A stretch of DNA of 64,000 bases. It comes from Kitasatospora humi. Its GTDB lineage: Bacteria > Actinomycetota > Actinomycetes > Streptomycetales > Streptomycetaceae. The stretch spans positions 62,001 through 126,000 of the forward strand of contig NZ_JAJJPA010000015.1 in NCBI RefSeq assembly GCF_020907985.1, in the 5' to 3' direction. A program made the position numbers and the translations under genes. Shown here in pieces: positions 7,368-15,939 of this stretch. The first letter of the stretch is position 1; each line of letters starts with the position of its first letter. The notes beneath the pieces are model-generated. The model ran no database searches, was not told the DNA's origin, and saw only the letters and a list, made by a program, of their open reading frames with translations.

Positions 7368-9356
7368 TCAACCGTGCGAGAGCAGCGCCAGCCGCAGGGC
7401 CAGCTGCAGCTCCAACGCGCGTTCCGGCCCGTTCCAGTCCCGACCCAGCAGCACCTCCACCCGGTCCAGCCGCTGCACCACCGTGTTCACGTGCACGTGC
7501 AGCTCGTCCTTGGCCCGGGTCAGGCTGCCGCCGCAGGCGAAGTAGGCGCGCAGGGTGCGGACCAGCTCGGTGCCGCGCCGCGCGTCGTACTCCAGCAGCG
7601 GCCCGAGGGTGCGGGCCACGAAGCCGGCCACCTCGTGGCCGTCGCCGAGCAGCACCCCGAGGAACCCGAGCGAGGCGGCCGAGGCGCCGTCGCCGGTGCG
7701 GCCCAGCGCGTGCAGGGCGCGGACGCAGCGCGCCGCCTCCGCATGGGCGGCGGCCAGCCCGGCCGGGCCGGCCGCCGGACCGCCGGCGCCGACCGTCACC
7801 GGCCGGCCGGCCAGCCGGGCCAGCCGCCGCGCCGCCGCGGCGGCCGTCCCGTCCGCACCGGCGCCCGGCTCCGCGGGCAGCAGCAGCACCACCGCGTCGT
7901 CGTGCTCGGCGCTGACCGCGCGGGCCCCGGCCGCCGGACGCCGCCCGAACAGGTACTGGGTGGCGGCCCCGGCCAGCCGGGACCGTCCCTGCGGCCCGGC
8001 CTCGGCGACCAGCACCAGGTGCGGGCGGGACAGGTCGACGCCGAGCCGGCGGCCCCGGGCCAGCAGCGCGGCCGGATCGCGGTCCGGCGCGGTCAGCAGA
8101 TCGGTGAGCAGCTCGCCGCGCACCCGGTGCTCGGCCTCGGCGGCCGACCGGCGCAGCAGCAGGAGCAGCGCGGTGACCACGCCCGCCCGTTCGAAGAGCC
8201 GGCGGTCGGCGTCGTCCAGGTCCTCCCGTCCGGAGAGCAGCAGCGAGCCCAGCAGCTCCTGGCCGGCCAGCACCGCGCAGACCCAGCCGTCGCCGTGCCG
8301 CACCGCGCGGCCCTCGGTCCGGGACCGCTCCACCGCGTCGGCCAGCGCCGCCGCGGCGGCCCGCCCGGTACGGGAGTACCCCCGGCCGGGGGCGGGGGGA
8401 GGGTGCCCCTCGGCGTCCCGCACCGCGATCCGGCCACCGAGCAGGGTGGCGACCTCGGCGGCCACTTCGGCCACGTCCGCGCCGCGCAGCACCAGGTCGG
8501 TCAGTCGGTCGTGGACCTGCTCGGCCCGGTGCACGGCCGCCGCGTGCGCCCGGATCACGGTGTTGGCGGCGTTGAGCTCGGCCAGCGCGGCCCGGGTGTC
8601 GGCCAGCGCGGCGGCGGTGTCCAGCGCGATCGCGGCGTGCGCGGCCAGCGAGCAGAGCAGCGCGACCTGGTCGGGGGAGAAGGCGCGCGGCTGCCGGTCG
8701 GCCGCGAACAGCACCCCGACCACGTGGCCCCGGCCGTCGGCCGCGGACGCTCCCGTCCCGAGCAGCAGCGGCACCCCGAGGATCGCCACCAGGCCCTCCT
8801 CCGCGACTCCCGCGTCGATCCGCCCGGTGTGCCGGAACCGCTCGTCGGTGCGGTAGTCAGGGGTGGCGTACGGCCGGGCGGTCTGGGCCACCAGGCCGCC
8901 GAGGCCGTCGCCCAGGCTGAGCCGCAGGTTCTGGAAGAGGGGCGAGACCGAGCCGTCGGTGACCCGCATGTAGGTGTCGCCGGCCACCTCGTCCGGCAGG
9001 GTCAGGTAGGCGGTGTCGGTGCCCAGCAGCAGCCGGGCCCGGTGCACGATCGCCCGCAGCACCTGGTCGAGGTCGCGGGAGGCGGCCAGGTCGGTGGCGG
9101 TGTCGAAGAGTGCGGTCAACTCGGCTTCGCGCCGCCGGTGCTGTCCCAGCGTCCGGTGGACGGTGAGGGCCAGCGCGGTGGCCTCCTCGATCTCGGCGAG
9201 CGCCTCGGGCCCGGCGCCGTCGCGGCGGGCCCGGGCGGGTACGGCGGCGTAGTCCTCGGCTGCGGCTCCGGAGGCCAGCAGGTCGAGCAGCCGGCGCAGC
9301 GCGGGTGCGGCACCCGGGGCGGGCGGCGGTGCGGGGTCGCTCATGGTGCCCGACAT
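7368..9356 (-). CDS. GAF-domain transcriptional regulator with PucR/CdaR-type C-terminal helix-turn-helix
   Basis: A 662-residue regulator. Residues about 75-250 form a GAF-like sensor (LDQVLRAIVHRARLLLGTDT, later GVLFAADRQPRAFSPDQVALL). The middle holds a second, degenerate sensor-like region and a linker rich in alanine. The C-terminal 60 residues match the PucR helix-turn-helix: ELVRTLRAYFACGGSLTRAK, ELHVHVNTVVQRLDRVE, then a leucine-rich tail. Such proteins usually activate catabolic or development genes, but no target is evident here. It is divergent from the NsdA-like gene. The start could also be the ATG at 9344; neither has a strong ribosome site. Confidence 0.85.
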   Translation of the reverse strand: MSGTMSDPAPPPAPGAAPALRRLLDLLASGAAAEDYAAVPARARRDGAGPEALAEIEEATALALTVHRTLGQHRRREAELTALFDTATDLAASRDLDQVLRAIVHRARLLLGTDTAYLTLPDEVAGDTYMRVTDGSVSPLFQNLRLSLGDGLGGLVAQTARPYATPDYRTDERFRHTGRIDAGVAEEGLVAILGVPLLLGTGASAADGRGHVVGVLFAADRQPRAFSPDQVALLCSLAAHAAIALDTAAALADTRAALAELNAANTVIRAHAAAVHRAEQVHDRLTDLVLRGADVAEVAAEVATLLGGRIAVRDAEGHPPPAPGRGYSRTGRAAAAALADAVERSRTEGRAVRHGDGWVCAVLAGQELLGSLLLSGREDLDDADRRLFERAGVVTALLLLLRRSAAEAEHRVRGELLTDLLTAPDRDPAALLARGRRLGVDLSRPHLVLVAEAGPQGRSRLAGAATQYLFGRRPAAGARAVSAEHDDAVVLLLPAEPGAGADGTAAAAARRLARLAGRPVTVGAGGPAAGPAGLAAAHAEAARCVRALHALGRTGDGASAASLGFLGVLLGDGHEVAGFVARTLGPLLEYDARRGTELVRTLRAYFACGGSLTRAKDELHVHVNTVVQRLDRVEVLLGRDWNGPERALELQLALRLALLSHG

Positions 9357-9657
9357 GGTGTCAGAAACCGGCCCGGCGGCGGAAGATCACGGTGTGTGGG
9401 CAGCCACCACAGTACTGCCGTCCGGCATGGTGTTCACCGCCATGGCGGGCTCGGCGCCGACGACCCGTGCAACTCCAAACCACAACCGGCCCGTGTTCAG
9501 CGGATCGGACGCGTGCCCTTCACCCGTTCGGAGGATTGGCCGGCCATATCCGCCCAGAGCGCCCGAATGCTCGCTACATTCACGCCGATTCCCGACAGGG
9601 GCGTCGCGAACGGCACCGGGGGCCCGGGCCGCGGCGTCCGAGAGGTGTTGACTGATC
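9357..9657. other. Divergent intergenic region between PucR-type and NsdA-like regulator genes
   Basis: About 300 bases with lower GC than the flanks. It must hold promoters for both regulators. I see no clear consensus -35/-10 pair; TACATT at about 9573 is the only -10-like hexamer facing the plus-strand gene. No coding potential was recognised. Confidence 0.4.
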
Positions 9658-11427
9658 ATGTCCCAACGGCCTGCAACCGACAGCCCGGCCTACCATTCGC
9701 TCGACCCGGTGGACCCGCTGGACCCGCACGAGCGGCAGTCCGACCCGGCGCCGCACGGCGCAGCCCTGCCCGGGCCGCGCCAGGACGCCGGACAGCAACC
9801 GGACGGACCGGACGGGCCGGCCGCCGACGCCGCCGCGCACTCCGAGGCCGGCCGGGCCCAGAACCCGCTGCTGGCCGCGCTGATCGAGGAGGCCGGCTTC
9901 TCGCACGCGGGCCTCGCCCGCCGGGTCGACCAGCTGGGCCTGGAGCACGGCCTCGACCTGCGCTACGACAAGACCTCGGTGACCCGCTGGCTGCGCGGCC
10001 AGCAGCCGCGCGGCGCCACGCCCGCACTGATCGCCGAGGTGTTCACCCGTCGGCTCGGCCGCCGGCTCTCCGCCCAGGACATCGGCCTGGACGCCTGCGC
10101 CCCGGTCTACGCGGGCCTGGAGTTCGCCGAGACCCCGCAGGAGGCCGTCGACATCGTCGCCAGCATGTGGCGCAAGGACACCGGCCCGCAGTCCGAGCTA
10201 CGCCGGATCGCCTTCACCCCGGCCGGTCTCGTGGTCCCCAGCCGCGACTGGCTGATCGGGCGCAGTGACGAACAGGTCGCCAGGGACGGCTCGGCGGGCA
10301 TCTACGTGTCCGGCCCCGACGGGCCGCTGGCCAAGCTGGACCCGGCCCTCGACCACCCGGACCCGGGCGGTCGCGGCCCGCGCGGCACCCCGGCGGGCCG
10401 GGTGCCCTCGCAGGCCCGGCGGCCACTGGTCTCCGGCACCCGCACGGTGCCGCTGCCCGGCCCGGGCCAGGCCGGCGCGGCCGGTCACGACGAACGGCCG
10501 CGCCCGCAGCGGGCCGGGCTGCGGGTGGGCCGGGGCGACATCGCCGCGGTGCGCGCCGTGGGCGACCTGTTCCGGGCGCTGGACAACGCCTACGGCGGCG
10601 GCCACGCCCGGCAGGCCCTGGTCCGCTACCTGGAGAGCGAGGCCGAGCCGATGCTGCGCGGCCGGTACGGCGAGCAGATCGGCCGGGCGCTGTTCGGCGC
10701 GGTCGCCGACCTGACCAGACTCGCCGGCTGGACCAGCTTCGACATCGCCGCGCACGGGCTGGCCCAGCGCTACTTCGTGCAGGCGCTGCGGCTCTCCCAG
10801 GCGGCCGGCGACCGGGTGCTGGGCGGCTACGTGCTGATCACCATGAGCCAGCAGGCCGTCCACCTGGGCCACGGCCGGGAGGCGGTGCAGCTGGCCCGGG
10901 TCGCCCAGCAGGGCGTCGGCAGCTCGGCGCCGGCCGCCGTCCAGGCGCTGATGCACGCGGCGGAGGCCCGCGGGCACGGGATACTGGGCGACGTCCGGTC
11001 CTGCACCACCGCGCTGGTGCGGGCCGAGCGCTCGCTGGCGCTCTCCCGGACGGGCGACGAGCTGCCCTCCTGGGCCCGGTTCTTCGACGAGGCCCAGCTG
11101 GCCGACGAGTTCGCGCACTGCTACCGGGACCTCCAGCAGTGGCGGCCGGCCATGCAGCACGCCGAGAAGTCGCTGCGGTTGCGCTCCTCCGGTTACGCCC
11201 GCAGCCGGGTGTTCTGCCGGATGGTGCTGGCCGCCGCCCGGCTCGGCATGGGCGAGGTGGACGAGTCCTGCCAGCTGGCCACCGAGGCGCTGCGGGCGGC
11301 GGGTGAGATGCGCTCCGCGCGCACCGTCGAGTACCTGCGGGACTTCCACCGGCGGCTGGCCCCCTACCGGGGCAGCCCGGCCGCCCGTGCCTTCGAGGAG
11401 GCCGCCCGGCAGGCGGGGGTGCTCTGA
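9658..11427 (+). CDS. NsdA-like regulatory protein (N-terminal helix-turn-helix, TPR-like C-terminal half)
   Basis: A 589-residue protein resembling the streptomycete family that includes NsdA, a negative regulator of sporulation and antibiotic production. After a disordered Pro/Asp-rich leader of about 65 residues, a helix-turn-helix-like block reads LLAALIEEAGFSHAGLARRV, then DKTSVTRWLRGQQPRGATP and IAEVFTRRLGR. A low-complexity linker (about 220-290) leads to an alpha-helical region with TPR-like repeats (QALRLSQAAGDRVLGGYVLI; QHAEKSLRLRSSGYARSRVF). There are no membrane segments. Family assignment is by pattern, and this genome may hold several paralogues, so I give no symbol. The ATG at 9658 is used. 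The stop codon lies inside a tandem duplication (11401-11479). Confidence 0.65.
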   Translation: MSQRPATDSPAYHSLDPVDPLDPHERQSDPAPHGAALPGPRQDAGQQPDGPDGPAADAAAHSEAGRAQNPLLAALIEEAGFSHAGLARRVDQLGLEHGLDLRYDKTSVTRWLRGQQPRGATPALIAEVFTRRLGRRLSAQDIGLDACAPVYAGLEFAETPQEAVDIVASMWRKDTGPQSELRRIAFTPAGLVVPSRDWLIGRSDEQVARDGSAGIYVSGPDGPLAKLDPALDHPDPGGRGPRGTPAGRVPSQARRPLVSGTRTVPLPGPGQAGAAGHDERPRPQRAGLRVGRGDIAAVRAVGDLFRALDNAYGGGHARQALVRYLESEAEPMLRGRYGEQIGRALFGAVADLTRLAGWTSFDIAAHGLAQRYFVQALRLSQAAGDRVLGGYVLITMSQQAVHLGHGREAVQLARVAQQGVGSSAPAAVQALMHAAEARGHGILGDVRSCTTALVRAERSLALSRTGDELPSWARFFDEAQLADEFAHCYRDLQQWRPAMQHAEKSLRLRSSGYARSRVFCRMVLAAARLGMGEVDESCQLATEALRAAGEMRSARTVEYLRDFHRRLAPYRGSPAARAFEEAARQAGVL

Positions 11428-11479
11428 CCGGGCGTCAGCTGCCGCCCGGCGGGCGGGCTGCTCTGACCGGGCGTCACCT
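11401..11479 (+). repeat. Tandem duplication of about 39 bp spanning the stop codon
   Basis: Bases 11401-11440 and 11441-11479 are near-identical tandem copies (both contain GCTCTGACCGGGCGTCA). The first copy carries the NsdA-like gene's last codons and its TGA; the second is non-coding. Confidence 0.85.
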
Positions 11480-11491
11480 GCCGCCCGGGGT

Positions 11492-11529
11492 TGACGGGGT
11501 GCCGGGCCGGCCCGCCCGGCACCCCGTCA
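11492..11529. terminator. Terminator between convergent genes
   Basis: Perfect 16-bp stem (TGACGGGGTGCCGGGC and complement) with a 6-base loop. It lies between the NsdA-like gene and the convergent FAD enzyme gene and can serve both. Confidence 0.85.
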
Positions 11530-11551
11530 GACGCCGCTCGGCGCACTGCCG

Positions 11552-12877
11552 TCAGGCCGCCGCGCGGTCCTGGCCGGCCCCGGTGGCGGTGATCCCCAGG
11601 TCCCGCAGCACGGCCAGGGCCGCCCGGCGGCCGGAGACCATCGCGCCGTGGGAGCTGCTGGTGTCCCGGTGGTCCCCGCAGACGTAGAGGCCGGCCAGCA
11701 CCCGGACCGGTCGGTGGAAGTTGTGCGGTGGCGGCATCGCCGGTACGGCGTCCGGCAGGTGACGGACGCTCAGGAAGTCCCAGTCCCGGGCGGGCACCTG
11801 GTAGAGCTCGGCGAGCCGGGTGCGGACCAGCGGCTCCGCCGCGGCGGGCCCGCCCGACCACGCGCGCCGGCCCAGCACCGTGGTGGCGACCAGTGAGCGG
11901 CCGGCCGGGGCGTAGGAGCGGTGCACCTGGCTGAGCACCAGGGAGTGCGAGACCGGCGCCGGGCCGACCGTGTGGTCCGCGTCCAGGAGCAGCAGCGGTT
12001 CGGTCAGCGGGGCGTCGGCGCAGGAGTGGTAGAAGGTCGTCACCGGGTGGAAGTCGGGCAGCCGCAGCCCCGGCAGCAACTCGACCGCGGACCGGGCGTC
12101 GGTGGCCAGCAGCACCGCGCGGGCACCGATCCAGCCGTGCTCCTCGGTCTGCACCCCGTCGGCGCCGACCGAGGTGACCCGGGTGTTCAGCTGGACGGCG
12201 CCGGCCGGCAGCATGGCGGCCAGCTGCGCGGGCACCGCTCCGGTGCCGGCGGCGGGCAGCGCCAGCCGGCCGCGGGCGTAGCCGCGCAGGACCAGGTCGG
12301 CCACCCGGCTGCTGGTGCCGAGCGCCGGATCGCTGAGCAGCGCGGTCAGCAGCGGACGCAGGAAGCCGTCCACCACCCGGTTGGGCAGGCCGCGTTCGGC
12401 CAGCGCCCGGGCGGCGGTGGTCTCCGGCCGGGCCAGCAGTTTGGGGACCGGCGCCGCGGCCAGGCGGCTGAGGGCGGCGCCGAGCCTGGCCTTCTCCAGC
12501 GGGCTGCCCAGCGGCGACCGGGAGGCCACCTGCCGGGTGCCGCCGAGCTGCGGGCTGCCGACCCGGTAGCGCCGGCCGGCGCTGTGCACCAGGACTCCGG
12601 GTGACAGCGGGCTCAGTCGCAGGTCGGCCAGGTCGAGCCGGCGGGCGAGCTCGGGGAATCCGGTGTTGAGCAGGTGGCCGCCGTGTTCCAGCCGGTATCC
12701 GTCCAGCTGGTGCCCGGCCATCCGGCCGCCGATCCGGTCGGTCGCCTCCAGGATCCGCACCTGGAGTCCGGCACGGTCCAGCGCCCGGGCGGCGGTGAGT
12801 CCGGCCAGTCCGGCGCCGACCACGACCACGTCGGGGTCGTCGGACCGGCTGCGGCGGGTGAAGTCGTGTGGGGTCAC
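11552..12877 (-). CDS. FAD-dependent amine-oxidase-like oxidoreductase
   Basis: A 441-residue flavoprotein. An N-terminal Rossmann motif is clear: DVVVVGAGLAGLTAARALDR, an acidic residue ending the second strand (ILEATDRIGGRM), and the GGRM motif of amine oxidases/phytoene-desaturase-like enzymes. A C-terminal FAD-closing block reads GLYVCGDHRDTSSSHGAMVS. No substrate can be named; the family includes monoamine oxidases, protoporphyrinogen-oxidase-like and carotenoid enzymes. The GTG at 12877 has GGGAG 7 bases upstream, so longer N-terminal readings are unlikely. The stretch 12878-13173 upstream has no gene. Confidence 0.85.
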   Translation of the reverse strand: MTPHDFTRRSRSDDPDVVVVGAGLAGLTAARALDRAGLQVRILEATDRIGGRMAGHQLDGYRLEHGGHLLNTGFPELARRLDLADLRLSPLSPGVLVHSAGRRYRVGSPQLGGTRQVASRSPLGSPLEKARLGAALSRLAAAPVPKLLARPETTAARALAERGLPNRVVDGFLRPLLTALLSDPALGTSSRVADLVLRGYARGRLALPAAGTGAVPAQLAAMLPAGAVQLNTRVTSVGADGVQTEEHGWIGARAVLLATDARSAVELLPGLRLPDFHPVTTFYHSCADAPLTEPLLLLDADHTVGPAPVSHSLVLSQVHRSYAPAGRSLVATTVLGRRAWSGGPAAAEPLVRTRLAELYQVPARDWDFLSVRHLPDAVPAMPPPHNFHRPVRVLAGLYVCGDHRDTSSSHGAMVSGRRAALAVLRDLGITATGAGQDRAAA

Positions 12878-13173
12878 GGGTGAGCTCCCTCCCTGGTCCC
12901 GGATCTCCGGCCGGCGGACGGCTGCGGGCATGCCGGGATGGTCCAGGGGGTGATGCCCCGTCAGATGCTTGATCAGGCGGGCCGACCGCGCCGGATCCCC
13001 TGCCTCCGCGCGGTGGCGGTGGCACGGGCTGGGGGCACGCGATTGCGCCGTGCGCCGTCGCGTGCGCCCCTACGCCGGGGGTAGCGGGTGTGCGCGCGGT
13101 GCCGTGGTCAGGCCCGTGCGCTGCGGATCGTCAGCATCCCGACCGTCCGCGTCGCCCACTCGCGCACCATGCG

Positions 13174-14076
13174 TCACGCGGCCCGCAGGGCGTCGGCCAC
13201 GTGCGGGTGGGCGAACCGGAAGCCCGCGGTGAGCAGCTTGTGCGGCAGCACCCGATGGCTGCCCACCACCTCGATCGCCATCTCGCCCAGCACCAGCCGC
13301 AGCGCCCACTCCGGCACCGACAGCACCGTGGGCCGGCCGAGCACCCGGCCGAGCGCCCGGGTCAGCTCGGCGTTGGTCACCGGGTGGGGCGCAGTCAGGT
13401 TGACCGGGCCGCTCAACTCCTCGCAGTCGATCAGGAAGCGGAGCGCGGCGACCTGGTCGGCCAGCGAGATGAAGCTCCAGTACTGCTCGCCGCTGCCCAG
13501 CCGTCCGCCCAGGCCCAGCCGGAAGAGCGGGAACAGCCGGGCACCCGCCCCGCCGGCGGAGCTCAGCACCAGCCCGGTGCGCGGGTGCACCACCCGGATG
13601 CCGGCCTCCGCGGCCGGATGGGCCGCGCCCTCCCACTCCATGCAGACCCGGGCCAGGAAGTCGTCCCCGGGCGGCGCGGTCTCGTCGACCACCCGGTCGC
13701 CGGTCTGCCCGTAGTAGCCCACCGCCGAGGCGCTGACCAGCACGGACGGCGGGGTGTCCAGCCGGGTCAGCGCGTTGGCCAGGGTGAGGGTGCCGTCCAC
13801 CCGGCTGTCGCGGATCCGCTGCCGGTAGGCGTCCGTCCAGCGGTGGTCGGCGACCCCGGCGCCCGCCAGGTGCACGACGGCCTCGGTGCCGGCCAGCCCG
13901 GCCAGGTCGACCTCGCCGCGGACCGGGTTCCACCCCACCCCCACCGAGCCGTCGGCCTGCACCCCCAGCCCGGTCCGGTGGCGGACCAGCCGCAGCACGT
14001 CATGTCCGTCGGCCAGCAGGGAACGGACGAGGGCGGAGCCGATCAGCCCCGAGGAACCGGTGACAGCGATACGCAT
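13174..14076 (-). CDS. TIGR01777-family NAD(P)-dependent epimerase/SDR protein
   Basis: A 300-residue extended short-chain dehydrogenase-like protein (YfcH/SULA type). The N-terminal nucleotide fold reads MRIAVTGSSGLIGSALVRSL (TGxxGxIG). The family-specific WNPxxGE-VDLAGL(A)G...VVHLAG segment follows, then a catalytic-region SASAVGYYGQTGD (YYG) and WEGAA. A C-terminal GSGEQYWSFI..D domain and a DUF1731-like end (LGRPTVLSVPEWALRLVLGE) complete it. The reaction is unknown in bacteria; it is often a house-keeping gene near lipoate genes in streptomycetes. ATG start. It is divergent from the DUF2510 gene. Confidence 0.9.
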   Translation of the reverse strand: MRIAVTGSSGLIGSALVRSLLADGHDVLRLVRHRTGLGVQADGSVGVGWNPVRGEVDLAGLAGTEAVVHLAGAGVADHRWTDAYRQRIRDSRVDGTLTLANALTRLDTPPSVLVSASAVGYYGQTGDRVVDETAPPGDDFLARVCMEWEGAAHPAAEAGIRVVHPRTGLVLSSAGGAGARLFPLFRLGLGGRLGSGEQYWSFISLADQVAALRFLIDCEELSGPVNLTAPHPVTNAELTRALGRVLGRPTVLSVPEWALRLVLGEMAIEVVGSHRVLPHKLLTAGFRFAHPHVADALRAA

Positions 14077-14175
14077 GGGGCCATCCTGGCAGCCGGAACC
14101 GGCCGGACCGCTGCTGACCCGCCCTCAGGTCTCCCGCCCTGTCTGGGAGTGCGCCCCGCCCGATACGGTGAGCCG

Positions 14176-15144
14176 GTGAGCACCTCCACCCCTCCCGGCT
14201 GGTACCCGGACCCGCGGGCCACCGGGCACGAGCGCTACTGGGACGGCCGCGTCTGGACCGAGCAGGGCCGGCCGACCGCACCGGCCGCGGGTCCGGTCTC
14301 CGACGCCTCGCCGGCGTACGGCCATCCGGCGATCCCGGAGTCGCTGGTGCTCTCGGAGCCGCCGGAGCCCGCGGGGTACGCCGGCCCGCCGCCGGCCCGG
14401 ACGCCGGGCGGCGCGCCGCTCGACCCGCCACGACCCAAGCGCACCGGGCTGATCATCGGCATCGCGGCGGGCGGGGTGCTCGGACTGGTGCTCGCGGGCG
14501 GCCTCGCCCTCACGCTGTCCGGCGGCTCCGTCCGCAGCAGCGCCGCGGCGGGCGCACCCGCACCGGTCCCCGGCGCCGCCCGGCCCACCCACCAGCCCGA
14601 CGGCGTCCAGCCGTTGGCCCCTCCGCAGTCCCTGCCGACCAGCGGCACGCTCCAGGACCGGCAGCACGGCTGGAACGTCCCGCTGCCCCAGGGCTGGCAG
14701 CCGGTCGGCCCGGACGGCGGCCACACCCTGGCGCTGGTCACCGGCCGGTACGACTGCGGCACCCCGGGCGGCTGTGTGCGCGGCAGCTTCTCGATCGACG
14801 CCGACCCCACCCGCGGCAGCGACGCCAAGCAGGTGGCCCAGGCGGCCATGGCCTCCTACGTCCAGCAGAAGTACGGCTCGGACGACCCCGATGTGCAGGG
14901 CGGCGGCGCGATCATCGTGGCAGGCCGCGCCGGGTTCGCGGTCCGCTGGCACCTCACCCCGCAGCAGGGCGCCTCGGTCTACCTGCTGCTGGTCGCCGTT
15001 CCTGCCGCCGACGGCGAGTTCACCACCATGGTCGGCTCGGTCGACGACAACTCCAAGGCGCCCGACCACTCGATCCTGGACCGCATCGCCGCCGGCATCA
15101 CCGCCCTGGTCCCACCCACGGGGAGCGCCCAGCCGGGAGCTTAG
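14176..15144 (+). CDS. DUF2510-domain membrane-anchored protein
   Basis: A 322-residue protein. The N-terminus STPPGWYPDPRATGHERYWD followed by GRVWTE is a DUF2510 domain, a short tryptophan-rich module thought to mediate interactions. A proline-rich linker leads to one membrane segment (about residues 95-115, GLIIGIAAGGVLGLVLAGGL). The outside part has one cysteine pair (YDCGTPGGC) and a fold resembling lipoprotein/antigen domains. Topology is N-terminus in, C-terminus out. Function is unknown. GTG at 14176 is used because DUF2510 starts immediately after it; a second GTG 8 bases upstream is out of frame. Confidence 0.85.
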   Translation: MSTSTPPGWYPDPRATGHERYWDGRVWTEQGRPTAPAAGPVSDASPAYGHPAIPESLVLSEPPEPAGYAGPPPARTPGGAPLDPPRPKRTGLIIGIAAGGVLGLVLAGGLALTLSGGSVRSSAAAGAPAPVPGAARPTHQPDGVQPLAPPQSLPTSGTLQDRQHGWNVPLPQGWQPVGPDGGHTLALVTGRYDCGTPGGCVRGSFSIDADPTRGSDAKQVAQAAMASYVQQKYGSDDPDVQGGGAIIVAGRAGFAVRWHLTPQQGASVYLLLVAVPAADGEFTTMVGSVDDNSKAPDHSILDRIAAGITALVPPTGSAQPGA

Positions 15145-15236
15145 GCTCTGCTGATCGCCGCGACGCCCGCCGGCCCCGGCGCCTGCTGGTGCGGGACGAC
15201 ACCCAGCGGTGGACGCCCGCCGCGCCGGCCCCCTGG

Positions 15237-15752
15237 TCAGTCGCCGAACCGCTCCCAGAGCCGGGGGAAGCGCCGGGCCAGCGTCCCGGGGTCGTCGAAG
15301 TCGAACGGCTGCCCCTCGGGCCGGCGGGGTTGGCGGGTGCCGAGGTCGGGCAGCGGCAGGCCGGTGAGCTGCTCGTGCGCCTCGTCGGCGGCGTAGCCGA
15401 TCTCCTCGGCGTCGCCGTCCTCCTCCTCGTCGAAGTCGGGCACCAGCTCGGCCAGGTCGTCCGGGCGGTGCACGGCGCCCTCGAAGACCTCCCGGCCCTG
15501 GGCGATCAGCCAGCAGCGGAAGTAGTCGAACGAGTCCTCCGAGGCCTCGCCGAGCAGCAGCCGGGCAGCGCCCCACAGCTCCCAGGTGTACGCCCGCCGG
15601 AACCGAGCCTCGAACAGCCGAGCGAAGTCGATCACTTCGTCCGGCGTCAACTGCACCAGCCGCTCCACCAGCAGATCGGCCTGGTCCTGCGGATCACCGT
15701 CCGCGGCGTCCCGGGCCTCGTCGATCAGCTGCCAGAAGTCGGTCTCGTACAT
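15237..15752 (-). CDS. DUF4240-domain protein
   Basis: A soluble 172-residue acidic protein. YETDFWQLIDEARD at the start and the later helical block (DEVIDFARLFEARFRRAYTW, then ARLLLGEASEDSFDYFRCWL and IAQGREVFE) match the DUF4240 family. That family is widespread in actinobacteria and has no known function. The C-terminal third is acidic and proline-rich. The ATG at 15752 places the domain right at the N-terminus; a start 15 bases earlier (15767) is possible. It is the last minus-strand gene before the convergent DUF2510 gene. Confidence 0.85.
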   Translation of the reverse strand: MYETDFWQLIDEARDAADGDPQDQADLLVERLVQLTPDEVIDFARLFEARFRRAYTWELWGAARLLLGEASEDSFDYFRCWLIAQGREVFEGAVHRPDDLAELVPDFDEEEDGDAEEIGYAADEAHEQLTGLPLPDLGTRQPRRPEGQPFDFDDPGTLARRFPRLWERFGD

Positions 15753-15885
15753 CACGCCCACCAGCATCGCCGCTGGGGAGCGCGGATGCATCGGTACGCG
15801 CCGGGGGAGCGGGGCGTGCGCTCGCCGGGTTGGGGTAACGCCGACTCGGTCGGGGCACCGCCCGCTCGGTCCGGGCACCGGAACG

Positions 15886-15924
15886 CCGCCGGCCGGTGCC
15901 CCACGGGGGGACACCGGCCGGCGG
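15886..15924 (-). terminator. Terminator after the E2 gene
   Basis: A 13-bp perfect stem (CCGCCGGCCGGTG and complement) enclosing a further C4/G4 pairing, 15 bases beyond the stop of the E2 gene. Confidence 0.8.
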
Positions 15925-15939
15925 AGCTGCAGCAGACCC

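Noticed and set aside
7374..10268. Very long open frame on the plus strand opposite the PucR-type gene
   Set aside because: It lies antisense to the regulator, its translation is Gly/Arg/Gln-rich with no fold-like pattern, and the opposite strand has clear GAF and helix-turn-helix motifs. Such frames arise from the GC3 bias.
13032..13070. Hairpin GGGGCACGCGA...TCGCGTGCGCCCC as terminator after the epimerase gene
   Set aside because: The stem has a 2-base bulge, a long loop and lies about 100 bases past the stop; in this GC content such pairing is expected by chance.
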